A DNA stretch of 64,000 nucleotides, from the NCBI GenBank assembly GCA_964488675.1, contig CAZAWA010000001.1, forward strand, positions 1 to 64,000, in the 5' to 3' direction. Below are positions 52,561-62,160 of this stretch, piece after piece. Within the stretch, counting starts at the first letter, position 1. Each line of letters starts with the position of its first letter. The stretch is from QZKY01 sp964488675. GTDB taxonomy: Bacteria > Pseudomonadota > Gammaproteobacteria > Burkholderiales > Burkholderiaceae_D. The notes beneath the pieces are model-generated. The model was not told the DNA's origin. It saw only the letters and a list, made by a program, of their open reading frames with translations, and ran no database searches. The position numbers were made by a program, and so were the translations under genes.

Positions 52561-52896
52561 TCAAACAGACATATTCATGATGTCTTGATAGGCGCTGACC
52601 AACTTGTTGCGGACCTGCACGGTTGCCTGAAACGATATGTTTGCCTTCTGCATTGATATCATCACATCTGAAAGATTGACACTGTCATCACCCTCGACAA
52701 ACCTTTGACCCAGCTGATCCGCTTTTGTTTGCATATTGTTAACTTTATCGAGCGATGTCTTCAGAGCATTTGCAAAGTCGGATTTCTCTGCCGTCTGTCC
52801 TGCCCTGAATGGACTGACACCTCCCTGAAGCCTGGCTTCTGCTGCCTTAAGTTGCGCCACCATCGCATCAATTCTGCTTGTATCAATCACTGACAT
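52561..52896 (-). CDS. fliE: Flagellar hook-basal body protein FliE
   Basis: The 111-residue product starts MSVIDTSRIDAMVAQLKAAE at ATG 52896 behind GGAGG; a longer frame to 52953 adds non-conserved residues. The C-terminus (VNLSDVMISMQKANISFQAT, VQVRNKLVSAYQDIMNM) is the FliE signature. FliE joins the MS ring to the rod. It is transcribed away from fliF, with a 223-bp divergent region. Confidence 0.96.
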   Translation of the reverse strand: MSVIDTSRIDAMVAQLKAAEARLQGGVSPFRAGQTAEKSDFANALKTSLDKVNNMQTKADQLGQRFVEGDDSVNLSDVMISMQKANISFQATVQVRNKLVSAYQDIMNMSV

Positions 52897-53119
52897 GCTT
52901 CCTCCCGACCGGTTTGTCACTTTTGGGGCGATCTGCTTTATCGTCCCAGCCACGGTTTCAAGTTATCATGCCGCCCCAATGACAACTCATAGATCAGCGG
53001 CCGAAAAATATCTCTATTCAAGCGATTGAAATTGACATGTGCGTTGACAATAGTTAACAGGGCAATTCCCCATTTCGGTCAACAATCCAGTTACCCGTAA
53101 AGAACCGGAGAAATATCAC

Positions 53120-54769
53120 ATGGCAACAGCAAGCGAACGGTCAGCGACTCCGAGCATTGCCGATCTTGCGCAAACCCCGATGGTGCGCAACCTATTTCTA
53201 TTGCTAGGCGCAGCGGTCATTATTGCCATCATGGCAGGCGTCTGGATGTGGGCCCAGAAACCAGATTACCGCGTGGTCCTTTCCAATTACTCAGACAAGG
53301 ACGGTGGCGCAATTGTTGCCGCGCTGCAGCAAATGAATGTTCCATATAAAATTTCCGAGGGCGGTACGGCTATCTTGGTGCCATCAGGCCAGGTGCACGA
53401 TGTTCGCTTGAGACTCGCCTCGCAAGGCCTTCCTAAAGGCAGCGGTGTCGGCTTTGAGTTGATGGAATCACAAAAGCTTGGTGTGTCTCAGTTTCTGGAG
53501 CAGGTAAATTTTCAGCGCGCGCTTGAGGGCGAAATGGCGCGCTCGATCCAGTCCATCGCCGCCGTGCAGACGGCACGCGTGCATCTCGCCATGCACAAAG
53601 CATCCGTTTTCGTGCGTGATCAGCAAAAGCCAACAGCGTCTGTACTGCTCAATTTGCATCCAGGACGCTCACTTGATCAGCATCAGGTCAACGCCGTCGT
53701 CCACATGGTAGCCAGCAGTGTGCCAGGATTGCTGGCATCAAATGTGACCGTCGTTGACCAACACGGCCATTTACTTTCAGGCTCTGACAAACCTCTTGAT
53801 GCCAAAGGCTTAGATCCGGCCCAGATCAAGTACATCCAGGAATACCAGCGAAACATCGTCAAGCGCGTCGAATCCATCATCACGCCAATAGTCGGCATCA
53901 GTAATGTACGCGCTGAAGCCACGGCAGAGATTGACTTCTCTCACAGCGAGCAGGCCGCTGAAACTTTCAAACCCAATCAACCGCCCAATCAACCCTCGGT
54001 TCGCAGCCAGCAAAGTTCTGAAAGACAAACCCTGAGCGCTAGCGGCGAATCAGCTGGTGTTCCTGGTGCGCTTTCCAACCAGCCACCCGTGCCAGCCACT
54101 GCGCCCCTCACCACACCACCCGTCACGCCTGCAACTGCCGCAGCCACAAGGCCGGGTGCTGCAAAGCCGACGCAACCTCTCAACGCCCAGAAGGATACGA
54201 CTACCAATTTCGAAGTCGACAAAACCATCCGCTATACCCAGCAACCAATGGGTGGCCTGAAGCGTCTTTCTGTAGCCGTAGTGGTCAACTACAAAAAGGA
54301 AATCAAAGATGGTAAGACAAGCCTCGCGCCGCTAAGCGATGCAGAGAAGGCGCAAATATCCGATCTCGTCAAGGAGGCGATGGGATTCAACAAGGACAGG
54401 GGTGACACCCTCAATGTCGTGAACACGCCTTTCGCTGTAGCAGAGAAGGAAACCATAGTCGAACCTCCGATGTGGAAGCGGCCTGAAGTGCATTCCATGG
54501 CAATAACAGCCGGCAAGTACCTGCTGGGCGGCGCGGTTATACTGTATCTGTTCTTTGCCGTCCTCAGGCCCATGATGAGGAAGATTGCCAGCAGCCTGCA
54601 AGCACAATCTGCTCCCTTCAGACGCGAGGTTGAAATGCCAATCTCTGGTGAGTTTTCAAGCGGCCCTCGCGGATACCAGCAAAATCTCGACACGGCAAAG
54701 CAACTGGCTAGACAAGACCCGAAAATAGTGGCCAATGTAGTGAAGGGGTGGGTGGGGACAAATGAGTGA
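53120..54769 (+). CDS. fliF: Flagellar M-ring protein FliF
   Basis: The 549-residue product has two membrane helices, about 26-46 (FLLLGAAVIIAIMAGVWMWA) and 460-480 (KYLLGGAVILYLFFAVL). Between them are ring-building motifs (LASQGLPKGSGVGFELMESQ, then LGVSQFLEQVNFQRALEGE) and a Pro/Thr/Ala-rich loop near 310-350. The C-terminal tail (QLARQDPKIVANVVKGWVG) binds FliG. It overlaps fliG by eight bases. It forms the MS ring in the inner membrane. Confidence 0.97.
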   Translation: MATASERSATPSIADLAQTPMVRNLFLLLGAAVIIAIMAGVWMWAQKPDYRVVLSNYSDKDGGAIVAALQQMNVPYKISEGGTAILVPSGQVHDVRLRLASQGLPKGSGVGFELMESQKLGVSQFLEQVNFQRALEGEMARSIQSIAAVQTARVHLAMHKASVFVRDQQKPTASVLLNLHPGRSLDQHQVNAVVHMVASSVPGLLASNVTVVDQHGHLLSGSDKPLDAKGLDPAQIKYIQEYQRNIVKRVESIITPIVGISNVRAEATAEIDFSHSEQAAETFKPNQPPNQPSVRSQQSSERQTLSASGESAGVPGALSNQPPVPATAPLTTPPVTPATAAATRPGAAKPTQPLNAQKDTTTNFEVDKTIRYTQQPMGGLKRLSVAVVVNYKKEIKDGKTSLAPLSDAEKAQISDLVKEAMGFNKDRGDTLNVVNTPFAVAEKETIVEPPMWKRPEVHSMAITAGKYLLGGAVILYLFFAVLRPMMRKIASSLQAQSAPFRREVEMPISGEFSSGPRGYQQNLDTAKQLARQDPKIVANVVKGWVGTNE

Positions 54770-55757
54770 TCTCGGTGTACAAAGAGGCGCAATTCTGATG
54801 CTTGCTCTCGGCGCTGATGAAGCCGCTGAGGTAATGCGATATCTTGGTCCAAGAGAGGTTCAGCGGCTGGGAGCCGCTATGTCTTCGATGCGGGCCGTGC
54901 AGGCCGAAGAGCTCGAAGATGTGCTTGAAAGATTTCGCATCGAAACAGAACAAAACACCTCCATTGGCCTGGATTCCGACGAGTACATTCGGGATGTTCT
55001 CACCAAGGCACTTGGCGATGACAAGGCTTCTTCGCTGCTCAACCGAATCCTCGGCGCACGCGATGCCAGCGGCATCGAAAGCCTGAAGTGGATGGACTCG
55101 CAGTCCGTTGCAGAACTGATTCGCAACGAACACCCTCAAATCATCGCCACCATTCTGGTGCATCTTGAGCGCTATCAGGCTAGCGAAGTACTGAACCATT
55201 TTACTGACCGCTTGCGCAACGACATTGTGCTAAGAATAGCTACGCTTGATGGAGTGCAGCCTGGTGCCCTGCGCGAACTGAACGATGTACTGACCAAACT
55301 GCTGACAGGCAACGAAAATTTGAAGAAAAAACCAATGGGTGGGGTTCGTACTGCGGCAGAAATTCTCAACTTCCTTGGCGGCGAAAATGAGCAGTCCGTC
55401 ATGAGCAACCTGAAAAATCATGACCCGGATATGGCACAGAGGATCATGGATGAAATGTTCGTGTTTGAAAATATCATCGACATCGATGACAGAGGGATAC
55501 AGACGATGCTTCGCGAGGTGCAGTCGGAATCCCTTATCGTCGCGCTCAAGGGCGCGGGTCAGGATCTGCGCGACAAGATTTTCAAGAACATGTCTCAGCG
55601 CGCAGCCGAAATGATGCGGGAGGATCTGGAATCAAAAGGTCCTGTTCGCCTGTCCGAGGTCGAAGCGCAACAAAAAGAAATCCTCCAGATTGTCCGTCGC
55701 CTTGCAGACGAAGGCCAGATAATGCTGGGCGGAAAGGGCGATGACACCTATGTCTAA
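54762..55757 (+). CDS. fliG: Flagellar motor switch protein FliG
   Basis: The 331-residue product has the N-terminal FliF-binding part (GAILMLALGADEAAEVMRYL), the middle EHPQ motif (NEHPQIIATILVHL), and the torque-generating C-terminal domain with charged helix (DDRGIQTMLREVQSESLIVA, AAEMMREDLESKGPVRLSEV). It transmits torque from MotA and sets rotation direction with FliM. Confidence 0.97.
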   Translation: MSDLGVQRGAILMLALGADEAAEVMRYLGPREVQRLGAAMSSMRAVQAEELEDVLERFRIETEQNTSIGLDSDEYIRDVLTKALGDDKASSLLNRILGARDASGIESLKWMDSQSVAELIRNEHPQIIATILVHLERYQASEVLNHFTDRLRNDIVLRIATLDGVQPGALRELNDVLTKLLTGNENLKKKPMGGVRTAAEILNFLGGENEQSVMSNLKNHDPDMAQRIMDEMFVFENIIDIDDRGIQTMLREVQSESLIVALKGAGQDLRDKIFKNMSQRAAEMMREDLESKGPVRLSEVEAQQKEILQIVRRLADEGQIMLGGKGDDTYV

Positions 55758-56397
55758 TTCCCTGCCCAAGGAAAAGCAATCCGCCTACCAACGATGGGAA
55801 ATGGCATCCTTTGGCGACGATCGGCCAAAAATGAGTACTCAGCCCACCGCATCGATCGCCAAGTTGTCAGAACAACTCACCTCCGCGCGCGAACAGGCCA
55901 GGCAGGAAGGTTACGCCTCGGGTCTCGAGGAAGGACGCCGTGTCGGCTTGAAGGAAGGGCGGGCACAAGCAGCCGAAGAAGTTCGGCAATTTCTGAGTCT
56001 CGCGAAAAATTTCCAGGAAGACTTGGCCAACGCAAACGAGCTTATCGCCCAAGACATGCTAGACATGGCGCTCGATTTAGCAAAGGCAATGCTGAAATCT
56101 TCTCTTCCCGTGCATCCTGAACTTATACTGCCCATCGTCACCGACGCCGTCCGGTATCTACCTGCCGTTCAACAGCCAGCCCTGCTATCCCTCCATCCGG
56201 AGGATGCCAAAATCGTCAAGCAATTCATGGGGGATGAGCTTTCCAAGGCTGGATGGCGCATAACAGAAGATTTGCAAGTCGAGCGAGGAGGTTGCCGAGT
56301 CGAAACCGCCAGCAACCAGATCGATGCAAGTGCGCCAACGAGATGGCATCGTCTCACTTCTGCTCTGGGCAAAAACAACGACTGGCTGGAAACATGA
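55741..56397 (+). CDS. fliH: Flagellar export ATPase regulator FliH
   Basis: The 218-residue product starts at ATG 55741 or 55750, overlapping fliG. The GxxxG-type helix segment (EGYASGLEEGRRVGLKEGRA) and the C-terminal domain (DLQVERGGCRVETASNQIDA) are diagnostic of FliH/YscL. It forms the stator that tethers the FliI ATPase to FliN. It overlaps fliI by four bases. Confidence 0.93.
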   Translation: MTPMSNSLPKEKQSAYQRWEMASFGDDRPKMSTQPTASIAKLSEQLTSAREQARQEGYASGLEEGRRVGLKEGRAQAAEEVRQFLSLAKNFQEDLANANELIAQDMLDMALDLAKAMLKSSLPVHPELILPIVTDAVRYLPAVQQPALLSLHPEDAKIVKQFMGDELSKAGWRITEDLQVERGGCRVETASNQIDASAPTRWHRLTSALGKNNDWLET

Positions 56398-57797
56398 AAG
56401 CCATGGCTGCCAACGGCGCACGATGGCGCGCCTATCTGCGCGATTGCCGGGCAGTGCTGGAAATCGCCGAACCGATGCTGGTATCCGGACGCGTGACGCG
56501 TGTAACCGGCCTGGTAATGGAAGCGATCGGCCTCAGACTGGCTGTGGGCAGTGCTTGCACCATCCCTCTTCCGAACGGATCACGCATTGAAGCCGAAGTC
56601 GTCGGTTTTGCCAACGATAAGCTGTACCTGATGCCGCAAAGCGATGTCGAAGGCATCGTCCCGGGTACGCGCGTGTTCCCGGTTGAAGTCGTTCAAAGCC
56701 TTCCCAAACCTGGCTCTGTCACCCATCCTCGTCGACGACCAGACGACCGCAGCAAGCACATGCCAGTCGGTGACGAGTTGCTTGGTCGCGTACTCGACGG
56801 CGCCGGCCGCCCTCTCGACAATCTCGGTCCGCTGCATACGAGTCATGCCGCTCCACTAAATGTGCGCACCATCAACCCTCTTTCTCGCGCTCCTATCTCC
56901 GAGGTTCTCGATGTCGGTGTGCGCACAATTAACAGCATGCTAACCGTCGGTCGCGGACAGCGCATGGGACTCTTTGCTGGTTCCGGCGTTGGCAAAAGTG
57001 TGCTGCTTGGCATGATGGCGCGATACACAAGCGCCGATGTCATTGTCGTCGGGTTGATTGGCGAACGCGGCAGGGAAGTAAAAGAATTCATCGAAGATAA
57101 CCTGGGAGCAGAGGGAATGGCGCGGTCAGTCGTGGTGGCTGCCCCTGCTGATTCCCCACCCTTGATGCGTCTGCAAGGGGCAGCCTATGCAACCACAATA
57201 GCCGAATATTTTCGCAACCAAGGAAAGAATGTCCTGCTGATTATGGATTCTTTGACGCGCTTTGCCATGGCGCAACGCGAAATTGCGCTTGCCATCGGAG
57301 AACCGCCTGCAACCAAAGGTTATCCCCCCTCGGTCTTTGCCAAGCTGCCAGCCTTGGTCGAGCGCGCCGGAAATGGCAAGCTTGGGGGTGGATCAATCAC
57401 AGCTTTCTATACCGTTCTGACCGAAGGCGACGACCCGCAAGATCCGATCGCGGATGCCGCCCGTGCCATTCTCGATGGCCATATCGTTCTGGATCGCCAG
57501 TTGGCAGATAGTGGACATTACCCCGCCATCGACATTGAGCAATCCATCAGCCGTGTGATGCAAAACATCACTACGCCCGAACACCAGAAAGTAATGCGGC
57601 GGCTGAAACAACTAAATTCACGCTATCAACGGAGTCGGGACCTCATCAGTGTCGGCGCCTACAGCCATGGGAGCGATCCTGTACTCGACGAGGCCATTGC
57701 ACTTCATGCAAGAATTGAATCTTTTCTTCAGCAAGATATTCACGAGTGTGCTAGCGTTGACGAAAGCTTGAGGCAACTTGCCTCGCTATTCGACTGA
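56394..57797 (+). CDS. fliI: Flagellum-specific ATPase FliI
   Basis: The 467-residue product starts MKAMAANGARWRAYLRDCRA at ATG 56394. It has Walker A GLFAGSGVGKSVLLG, GLIGERGREVKEFIEDNL and Walker B VLLIMDSLTRFAMAQREIAL, all F1-beta-like. It forms a hexameric ATPase at the export gate. An upstream in-frame extension to 56253 lies over fliH and was not used. Confidence 0.97.
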   Translation: MKAMAANGARWRAYLRDCRAVLEIAEPMLVSGRVTRVTGLVMEAIGLRLAVGSACTIPLPNGSRIEAEVVGFANDKLYLMPQSDVEGIVPGTRVFPVEVVQSLPKPGSVTHPRRRPDDRSKHMPVGDELLGRVLDGAGRPLDNLGPLHTSHAAPLNVRTINPLSRAPISEVLDVGVRTINSMLTVGRGQRMGLFAGSGVGKSVLLGMMARYTSADVIVVGLIGERGREVKEFIEDNLGAEGMARSVVVAAPADSPPLMRLQGAAYATTIAEYFRNQGKNVLLIMDSLTRFAMAQREIALAIGEPPATKGYPPSVFAKLPALVERAGNGKLGGGSITAFYTVLTEGDDPQDPIADAARAILDGHIVLDRQLADSGHYPAIDIEQSISRVMQNITTPEHQKVMRRLKQLNSRYQRSRDLISVGAYSHGSDPVLDEAIALHARIESFLQQDIHECASVDESLRQLASLFD

Positions 57798-57829
57798 TTG
57801 AACTTTGAACCGCAACTTTATAATCAAAT

Positions 57830-58270
57830 ATGGCTACTTCATCTGCAATCGAAATGCTGATAGAACTGGCAACAAAAAATTGCGAAATGGCGGCTCAGGA
57901 GTTGGGTAAATCGATTCGAAGTGCAGAGGAAACCGACAAAAAATTGTCTCTTCTGCTGCAATATCGTGAAGATTACACTGCTCGCTTCCAGGCCGAACAG
58001 GCAGAAGGCTTAAGCATAGCGGGTTACCGAAATTTTCAACTTTTCCTAGACAAACTGGAACAAGCCATTGCAGGCCAGCAGCAAATCGTGCGCGAATCCA
58101 AGAAGCGCATAGAGGAAAACCAGCGCGCATGGCAAGCAGCCGAGCACAAAAAAGCGTCATATGACACCCTGGCAGAAAGGAAACGCAAGGAAGCGCAGCG
58201 CAAGGAGACGCGACGAGATCAAAAACAAACAGATGAATATGTCACAAGACAATCGCACGACAAGCGATAA
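57830..58270 (+). CDS. fliJ: Flagellar export protein FliJ
   Basis: The 146-residue product is a two-helix coiled coil, highly charged (RESKKRIEENQRAWQAAEHK, TLAERKRKEAQRKETRRDQK), the usual FliJ design. It is the central stalk of the FliI ATPase and helps couple it to the export gate. It lies 32 bp after fliI. Confidence 0.92.
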   Translation: MATSSAIEMLIELATKNCEMAAQELGKSIRSAEETDKKLSLLLQYREDYTARFQAEQAEGLSIAGYRNFQLFLDKLEQAIAGQQQIVRESKKRIEENQRAWQAAEHKKASYDTLAERKRKEAQRKETRRDQKQTDEYVTRQSHDKR

Positions 58271-58294
58271 AACCATTGAACAGGCAAGCTACCC

Positions 58295-59536
58295 ATGAAC
58301 ACTCAGGCCATCGCAACCTCGATTCCGTCATCTGGCGCGACGGCATCCAGACATCAAACCTCGAATACCGCCAATTCCGATAGCTCATTCAGCCAGCTTC
58401 TCAATCGTGAAATTTCCGAACGGCATACAACGGAAAGCGTGCATGCGACTCCCGCCAAAGAAAGTAGCGCACCCGGCAAATCAGCCAATCAGGCTGACAA
58501 TGGCTCAACGAGCACCGTCGATGAAAGCAAATCAAAAGACTCCGCTGAATCCGTACAAGCAGAAGCAAGTTCGGTGACAGAGCAAATGCTGGTTATGGCT
58601 GGACAGTTTTCTCCGACAATTCAGGCAACGCAACTGGCATCGATTGCACAAAACCTGCCTGCCGCTATTCAACAGCCTCTCGCTGTTCCTGCTCCCCTTT
58701 CTGTCGAATCGACCCAGTCCACCGATGTGTCCGCAGATTCTGCCGCATTGCAAATTGAGACTTCCATTTCAAATTCTGCAGAATTTGTTTCACCACCAAC
58801 CGCTGGGAAGGTGGAGCAAAATACAGCGGCCTTTGATTTGACGATGGCCAAAACTGCCGAACGAAATCGGGTCTCCGTCCCTATCGCTAATAGCGGAAAT
58901 ACTTTCGCCCCCGAAACAATTTCGGAACATGTCACCCCGGCCAGCAAGACGAATGAGCCCATGGCTCTCTCGTTAGCAGGGCTGTCAACGACAGAATTAC
59001 ACGCACAGCCCCAGCAGGATGCCGGTGACGAATTAACTGCAACGACCTCGCCGCTACAACAAGCCATGGTGAACCAAGCGCAACTAAAACCTGGAAGTTC
59101 CGCAGACAAACTTACTCCTCATGTAGGCACTACTGCATGGAATCAGGCCGTCGGACAAAAAATTGTCTGGATGATTGGCCGTGAGCAGCAAAGCGCGTCG
59201 CTGACGCTTAACCCGCCAGATCTGGGGCCTTTGCAAGTGGTTTTGAGTGTCTCAAGTACTCAGGCCAATGCCAGTTTCTATGCTGCACAACCAGAAGTTC
59301 GTCACGCACTGGAAGCGGCCTTGCCGAAGCTGCGGGAAATGCTGGCAGATGCAGGCATTCAACTTGGCCAGGCAAATGTCAGCGCTGGCACACCGCAGCG
59401 GCAAGATTCTTATGCAACACACCCATCGGCCATTTTAGGCACAAATACTCTGGACGATGTAGCTCATGGCACCACTCCTGCTGTCGAACGCACCACCCGC
59501 ATCGTAAGGGAAGGTTTGATTGATACCTTTGCATAA
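58295..59536 (+). CDS. fliK: Flagellar hook-length control protein FliK
   Basis: The 413-residue product has a long Ser/Thr/Ala/Gln-rich ruler region (1-270) and the C-terminal switch domain (SLTLNPPDLGPLQVVLSVSS, FYAAQPEVRHALEAALPKLR, then EMLADAGIQLGQANVSAG). It measures hook length and switches FlhB to filament substrates. It closes the fliFGHIJK cluster. A 253-bp gap without any recognised feature precedes fliL. Confidence 0.94.
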   Translation: MNTQAIATSIPSSGATASRHQTSNTANSDSSFSQLLNREISERHTTESVHATPAKESSAPGKSANQADNGSTSTVDESKSKDSAESVQAEASSVTEQMLVMAGQFSPTIQATQLASIAQNLPAAIQQPLAVPAPLSVESTQSTDVSADSAALQIETSISNSAEFVSPPTAGKVEQNTAAFDLTMAKTAERNRVSVPIANSGNTFAPETISEHVTPASKTNEPMALSLAGLSTTELHAQPQQDAGDELTATTSPLQQAMVNQAQLKPGSSADKLTPHVGTTAWNQAVGQKIVWMIGREQQSASLTLNPPDLGPLQVVLSVSSTQANASFYAAQPEVRHALEAALPKLREMLADAGIQLGQANVSAGTPQRQDSYATHPSAILGTNTLDDVAHGTTPAVERTTRIVREGLIDTFA

Positions 59537-59789
59537 ACCACTCCAACGATTTGGCCACTTTAGCGGCGACACAACAGCGAATGGCCTTTTGTTAACTGGG
59601 CTATTAACCGCGCAAACGCCTTATTTTACAGAATGATCAGTTAAGATTACTCCCGTGCTGAGATTAGACGCGCGGGAGCAAAGACTAAACACATTATATG
59701 CATGGTCTTCTCCCCTCTTTTCACGGCATTCCGGACACTTGTTCTTGTGAATAATGTCAATAACCGACTGTACTGACTGAGGAAAAGAA

Positions 59790-60335
59790 ATGGCGACCTC
59801 CGCCCCCAAATCAGCCCCTAGACCACCATCGAGGAACGCGGCTCATGACATTCCGCCCGATGACGCGCCCAAGCCCAAGAAATCCAGAAAAAAATTGGGG
59901 TTGATTCTCCTCATTACACTGTTGCTCCTTGGTGGCGGCGGCGGAGCATGGTGGTATTTCATGGGAGATGATGACGATGCCGAAGGTGTGGAAAAGAAAG
60001 TAAAAAATGATAAGCCGACTCCTCCTGTATTTGTGTCCCTTGAGCCATTCACCGTCAATTTGCAACCTGAGGGTGGCGAGCATTATCTGCAAGTCGGAAT
60101 GACCTTGCAGGTGGTATCAAAGGAAGATGTCGATCAAATCAAACTGTACATGCCGCAAATTCGAAGCCGGATTCTGCTTTTGTTATCCAGCAAAAAAGCC
60201 TCAGAAATTTCTACGGTGGAAGGCAAAAAAAAGTTGTCCGCAGAAATTATGACGCAAGTAAATCAACCGCTTACGCCGCAGGCAAAAGCTCAGTCGGTAT
60301 CCAATGTTTTCTTTACCTCTTTCGTGATTCAATAG
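59790..60335 (+). CDS. fliL: Flagellar basal body-associated protein FliL
   Basis: The 181-residue product has a basic, Pro-rich cytoplasmic start (1-34), one membrane helix (LGLILLITLLLLGGGGGAWW, about 35-55), an acidic linker and a periplasmic domain (VSLEPFTVNLQPEGGEHYLQ to VFFTSFVIQ). It supports stator function around the motor. fliM begins four bases after its stop. Confidence 0.95.
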   Translation: MATSAPKSAPRPPSRNAAHDIPPDDAPKPKKSRKKLGLILLITLLLLGGGGGAWWYFMGDDDDAEGVEKKVKNDKPTPPVFVSLEPFTVNLQPEGGEHYLQVGMTLQVVSKEDVDQIKLYMPQIRSRILLLLSSKKASEISTVEGKKKLSAEIMTQVNQPLTPQAKAQSVSNVFFTSFVIQ

Positions 60336-60339
60336 CGCC

Positions 60340-61338
60340 ATGGCCGAATCATTTCTTTCGCAGGAAGAAGTCGATGCCCTACTAAGGGGGGTCACCGGCG
60401 AGCAGGACGATGAGCGGACACCTCTGGACAATTCTGGTATTCGCCCCTACAACCTGGCAACGCAGGAACGCATTGTCCGCGGCAGGATGCCGACGCTGGA
60501 AATAATCAACGAACGATTTGCACGCCTTCTGAGAATCGGACTATTCAATTTCCTGCGCAGAACAGCGGAAGTGTCAGTGGGGCCGGTGCGCGTCTCGAAA
60601 TACAGTGAATTCATCCGCAATCTGGTAGTGCCGACTAACCTGAATCTGGTTCACATGAAACCATTGCGAGGAACCGCCTTGATGGTTCTGGAGCCTACTC
60701 TGGTGTTTTTGCTGGTCGATAATTTATTCGGCGGAGACGGACGATTCCACACTCGCGTGGAAGGGCGGGATTTCACACAAACTGAACAACGCATCATCCA
60801 GCGCATTCTTGAAATCATCTTCGAAACTTACGCTAAATCATGGGAACCGGTTTATCCGGTGGAATTCGAGTATGTGCGATCAGAAATGAACACTCAGTTT
60901 GCCAATATTGCCACACCGAACGAAGTAGTGGTCACAACCTCCTTCACAATCGAATTGGGCCAGGTGAGCGGTGAAATGCATTTTTGCACACCCTATTCGA
61001 CAATCGAACCCGTGCGAGATGTTTTGACCAGTAGCCTGCAAGGCGAAACGCTCGAAGTCGACAAACGATGGATTCGCCTTATGACACAGCAGCTTCAAAC
61101 TGCGCAGGTTGAAATCATTGCAGACCTTGGCATTGCTTCATCAACTATTGGCGACATGCTCAACATGAAGGTGGGTGACATCATCCCCATAAGTGTTCCC
61201 GGCACCGTTGAAGCCAAGGTTGATGGCGTGCCTATCATGGAATGTAGCTACGGCAAATTCAACGGCCAATACGCATTGCGGGTCGAAAAACTGATCCGCA
61301 GTTTATCTGACACATCGCAAGGAGATGACCGTGGCTGA
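60340..61338 (+). CDS. fliM: Flagellar motor switch protein FliM
   Basis: The 332-residue product has an N-terminal CheY-binding peptide (LSQEEVDALLRGVTGE), the middle CheC-like domain (NLVVPTNLNLVHMKPLRGTA, GGDGRFHTRVEGRDFTQTEQ) and a C-terminal SpoA domain (MLNMKVGDIIPISVPGTVEA). With FliG and FliN it forms the C ring. It overlaps fliN. Confidence 0.97.
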   Translation: MAESFLSQEEVDALLRGVTGEQDDERTPLDNSGIRPYNLATQERIVRGRMPTLEIINERFARLLRIGLFNFLRRTAEVSVGPVRVSKYSEFIRNLVVPTNLNLVHMKPLRGTALMVLEPTLVFLLVDNLFGGDGRFHTRVEGRDFTQTEQRIIQRILEIIFETYAKSWEPVYPVEFEYVRSEMNTQFANIATPNEVVVTTSFTIELGQVSGEMHFCTPYSTIEPVRDVLTSSLQGETLEVDKRWIRLMTQQLQTAQVEIIADLGIASSTIGDMLNMKVGDIIPISVPGTVEAKVDGVPIMECSYGKFNGQYALRVEKLIRSLSDTSQGDDRG

Positions 61339-61747
61339 TGACACCCCCACCCAAACAACCGTTGAAGATGACTGGGGCGCGGCTATGGCCGAGCAAGCCC
61401 AGGCTGAGCCTCCGGTTATTGCCCCACAACCGGCCGCTGCAACCGTATTTAAGGATTTCGCCGGCAGCACTTCAGGTACGACACACAACGATATCGAATT
61501 CATACTCGACATTCCGGTTCAGCTTACGGTAGAACTGGGCCGCGCAAAAATTGCTATTAAAAACCTGCTGCAACTTGCTCAGGGCTCGGTTGTTGAACTA
61601 GATGGCCTGGCTGGCGAACCGATGGATGTACTGGTCAACGGCTGCCTGATCGCGCAAGGTGAGGTCGTGGTTGTAAACGACAAGTTCGGCATTCGCCTGA
61701 CCGATGTCATTTCACCAGCCGAGCGCATACGAAAACTGAATAGATAA
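61331..61747 (+). CDS. fliN: Flagellar motor switch protein FliN
   Basis: The 138-residue product has an acidic, Ala/Pro-rich N-terminus and the SpoA domain (DIEFILDIPVQLTVELGRAK to FGIRLTDVISPAERIRKLN). GTG 61331 is chosen since AAGGAG at 61318-61323 is seven bases upstream; the ATG at 61325 would be too close. Its stop overlaps the fliO ATG by one base. Confidence 0.95.
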   Translation: MADDTPTQTTVEDDWGAAMAEQAQAEPPVIAPQPAAATVFKDFAGSTSGTTHNDIEFILDIPVQLTVELGRAKIAIKNLLQLAQGSVVELDGLAGEPMDVLVNGCLIAQGEVVVVNDKFGIRLTDVISPAERIRKLNR

Positions 61748-62160
61748 TGCTCATCAAATTCCTCATTCCGCTGCTGATTGCAACCTGTGCGCCAGCCATC
61801 GCAAGCGATGCGCCTGGCAATGCTTCAACCGGTGGCATGTTCCAGGTGCTGATGATACTGATACTTGTCCTTGCGCTAATGGTGGGCGCAGCATGGCTAC
61901 TGAAAAGATTCAATGTAGCGGGCGCAAATTCTGGCGAAGCAATCAAGATTGTTGGTGGCATTGCAGTAGGCAGTCGTGAGCGAATAGTTGTTGTGGAAGT
62001 GGCGGATCAATGGATCGTGGTGGGCGTATGCTCCGGAAGCATCAATGCTCTCTCGACTATGCCAAAACAGGAAATCGTCACACAAAAGTCCGTGACAAGT
62101 TTGCAGAGCAATTTTTCTGGCCGACTCAAGCAGTTCATGGAGCGTCGCAATGACAAGTGA
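61747..62160 (+). CDS. fliO: Flagellar biosynthesis protein FliO
   Basis: The 137-residue product has an N-terminal hydrophobic segment (LIKFLIPLLIATCAPAIA), a second helix at about 34-52 (QVLMILILVLALMVGAAWLL), then a cytoplasmic domain (IKIVGGIAVGSRERIVVVEV). FliO scaffolds FliP assembly. The first helix could be a signal peptide. It overlaps fliP by 11 bases. Confidence 0.92.
   Translation: MLIKFLIPLLIATCAPAIASDAPGNASTGGMFQVLMILILVLALMVGAAWLLKRFNVAGANSGEAIKIVGGIAVGSRERIVVVEVADQWIVVGVCSGSINALSTMPKQEIVTQKSVTSLQSNFSGRLKQFMERRNDK

Noticed and set aside
52897..53119. Flagellar promoters for fliE and fliF in the divergent gap
   Set aside because: A GACGATAA box is present on the reverse strand, but no -35 box is found at the 11-base spacing, and nothing convincing faces fliF.
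59537..59789. Promoter or small gene in the fliK-fliL gap
   Set aside because: No frame with a ribosome site and no promoter boxes at correct spacing; left as unexplained sequence.
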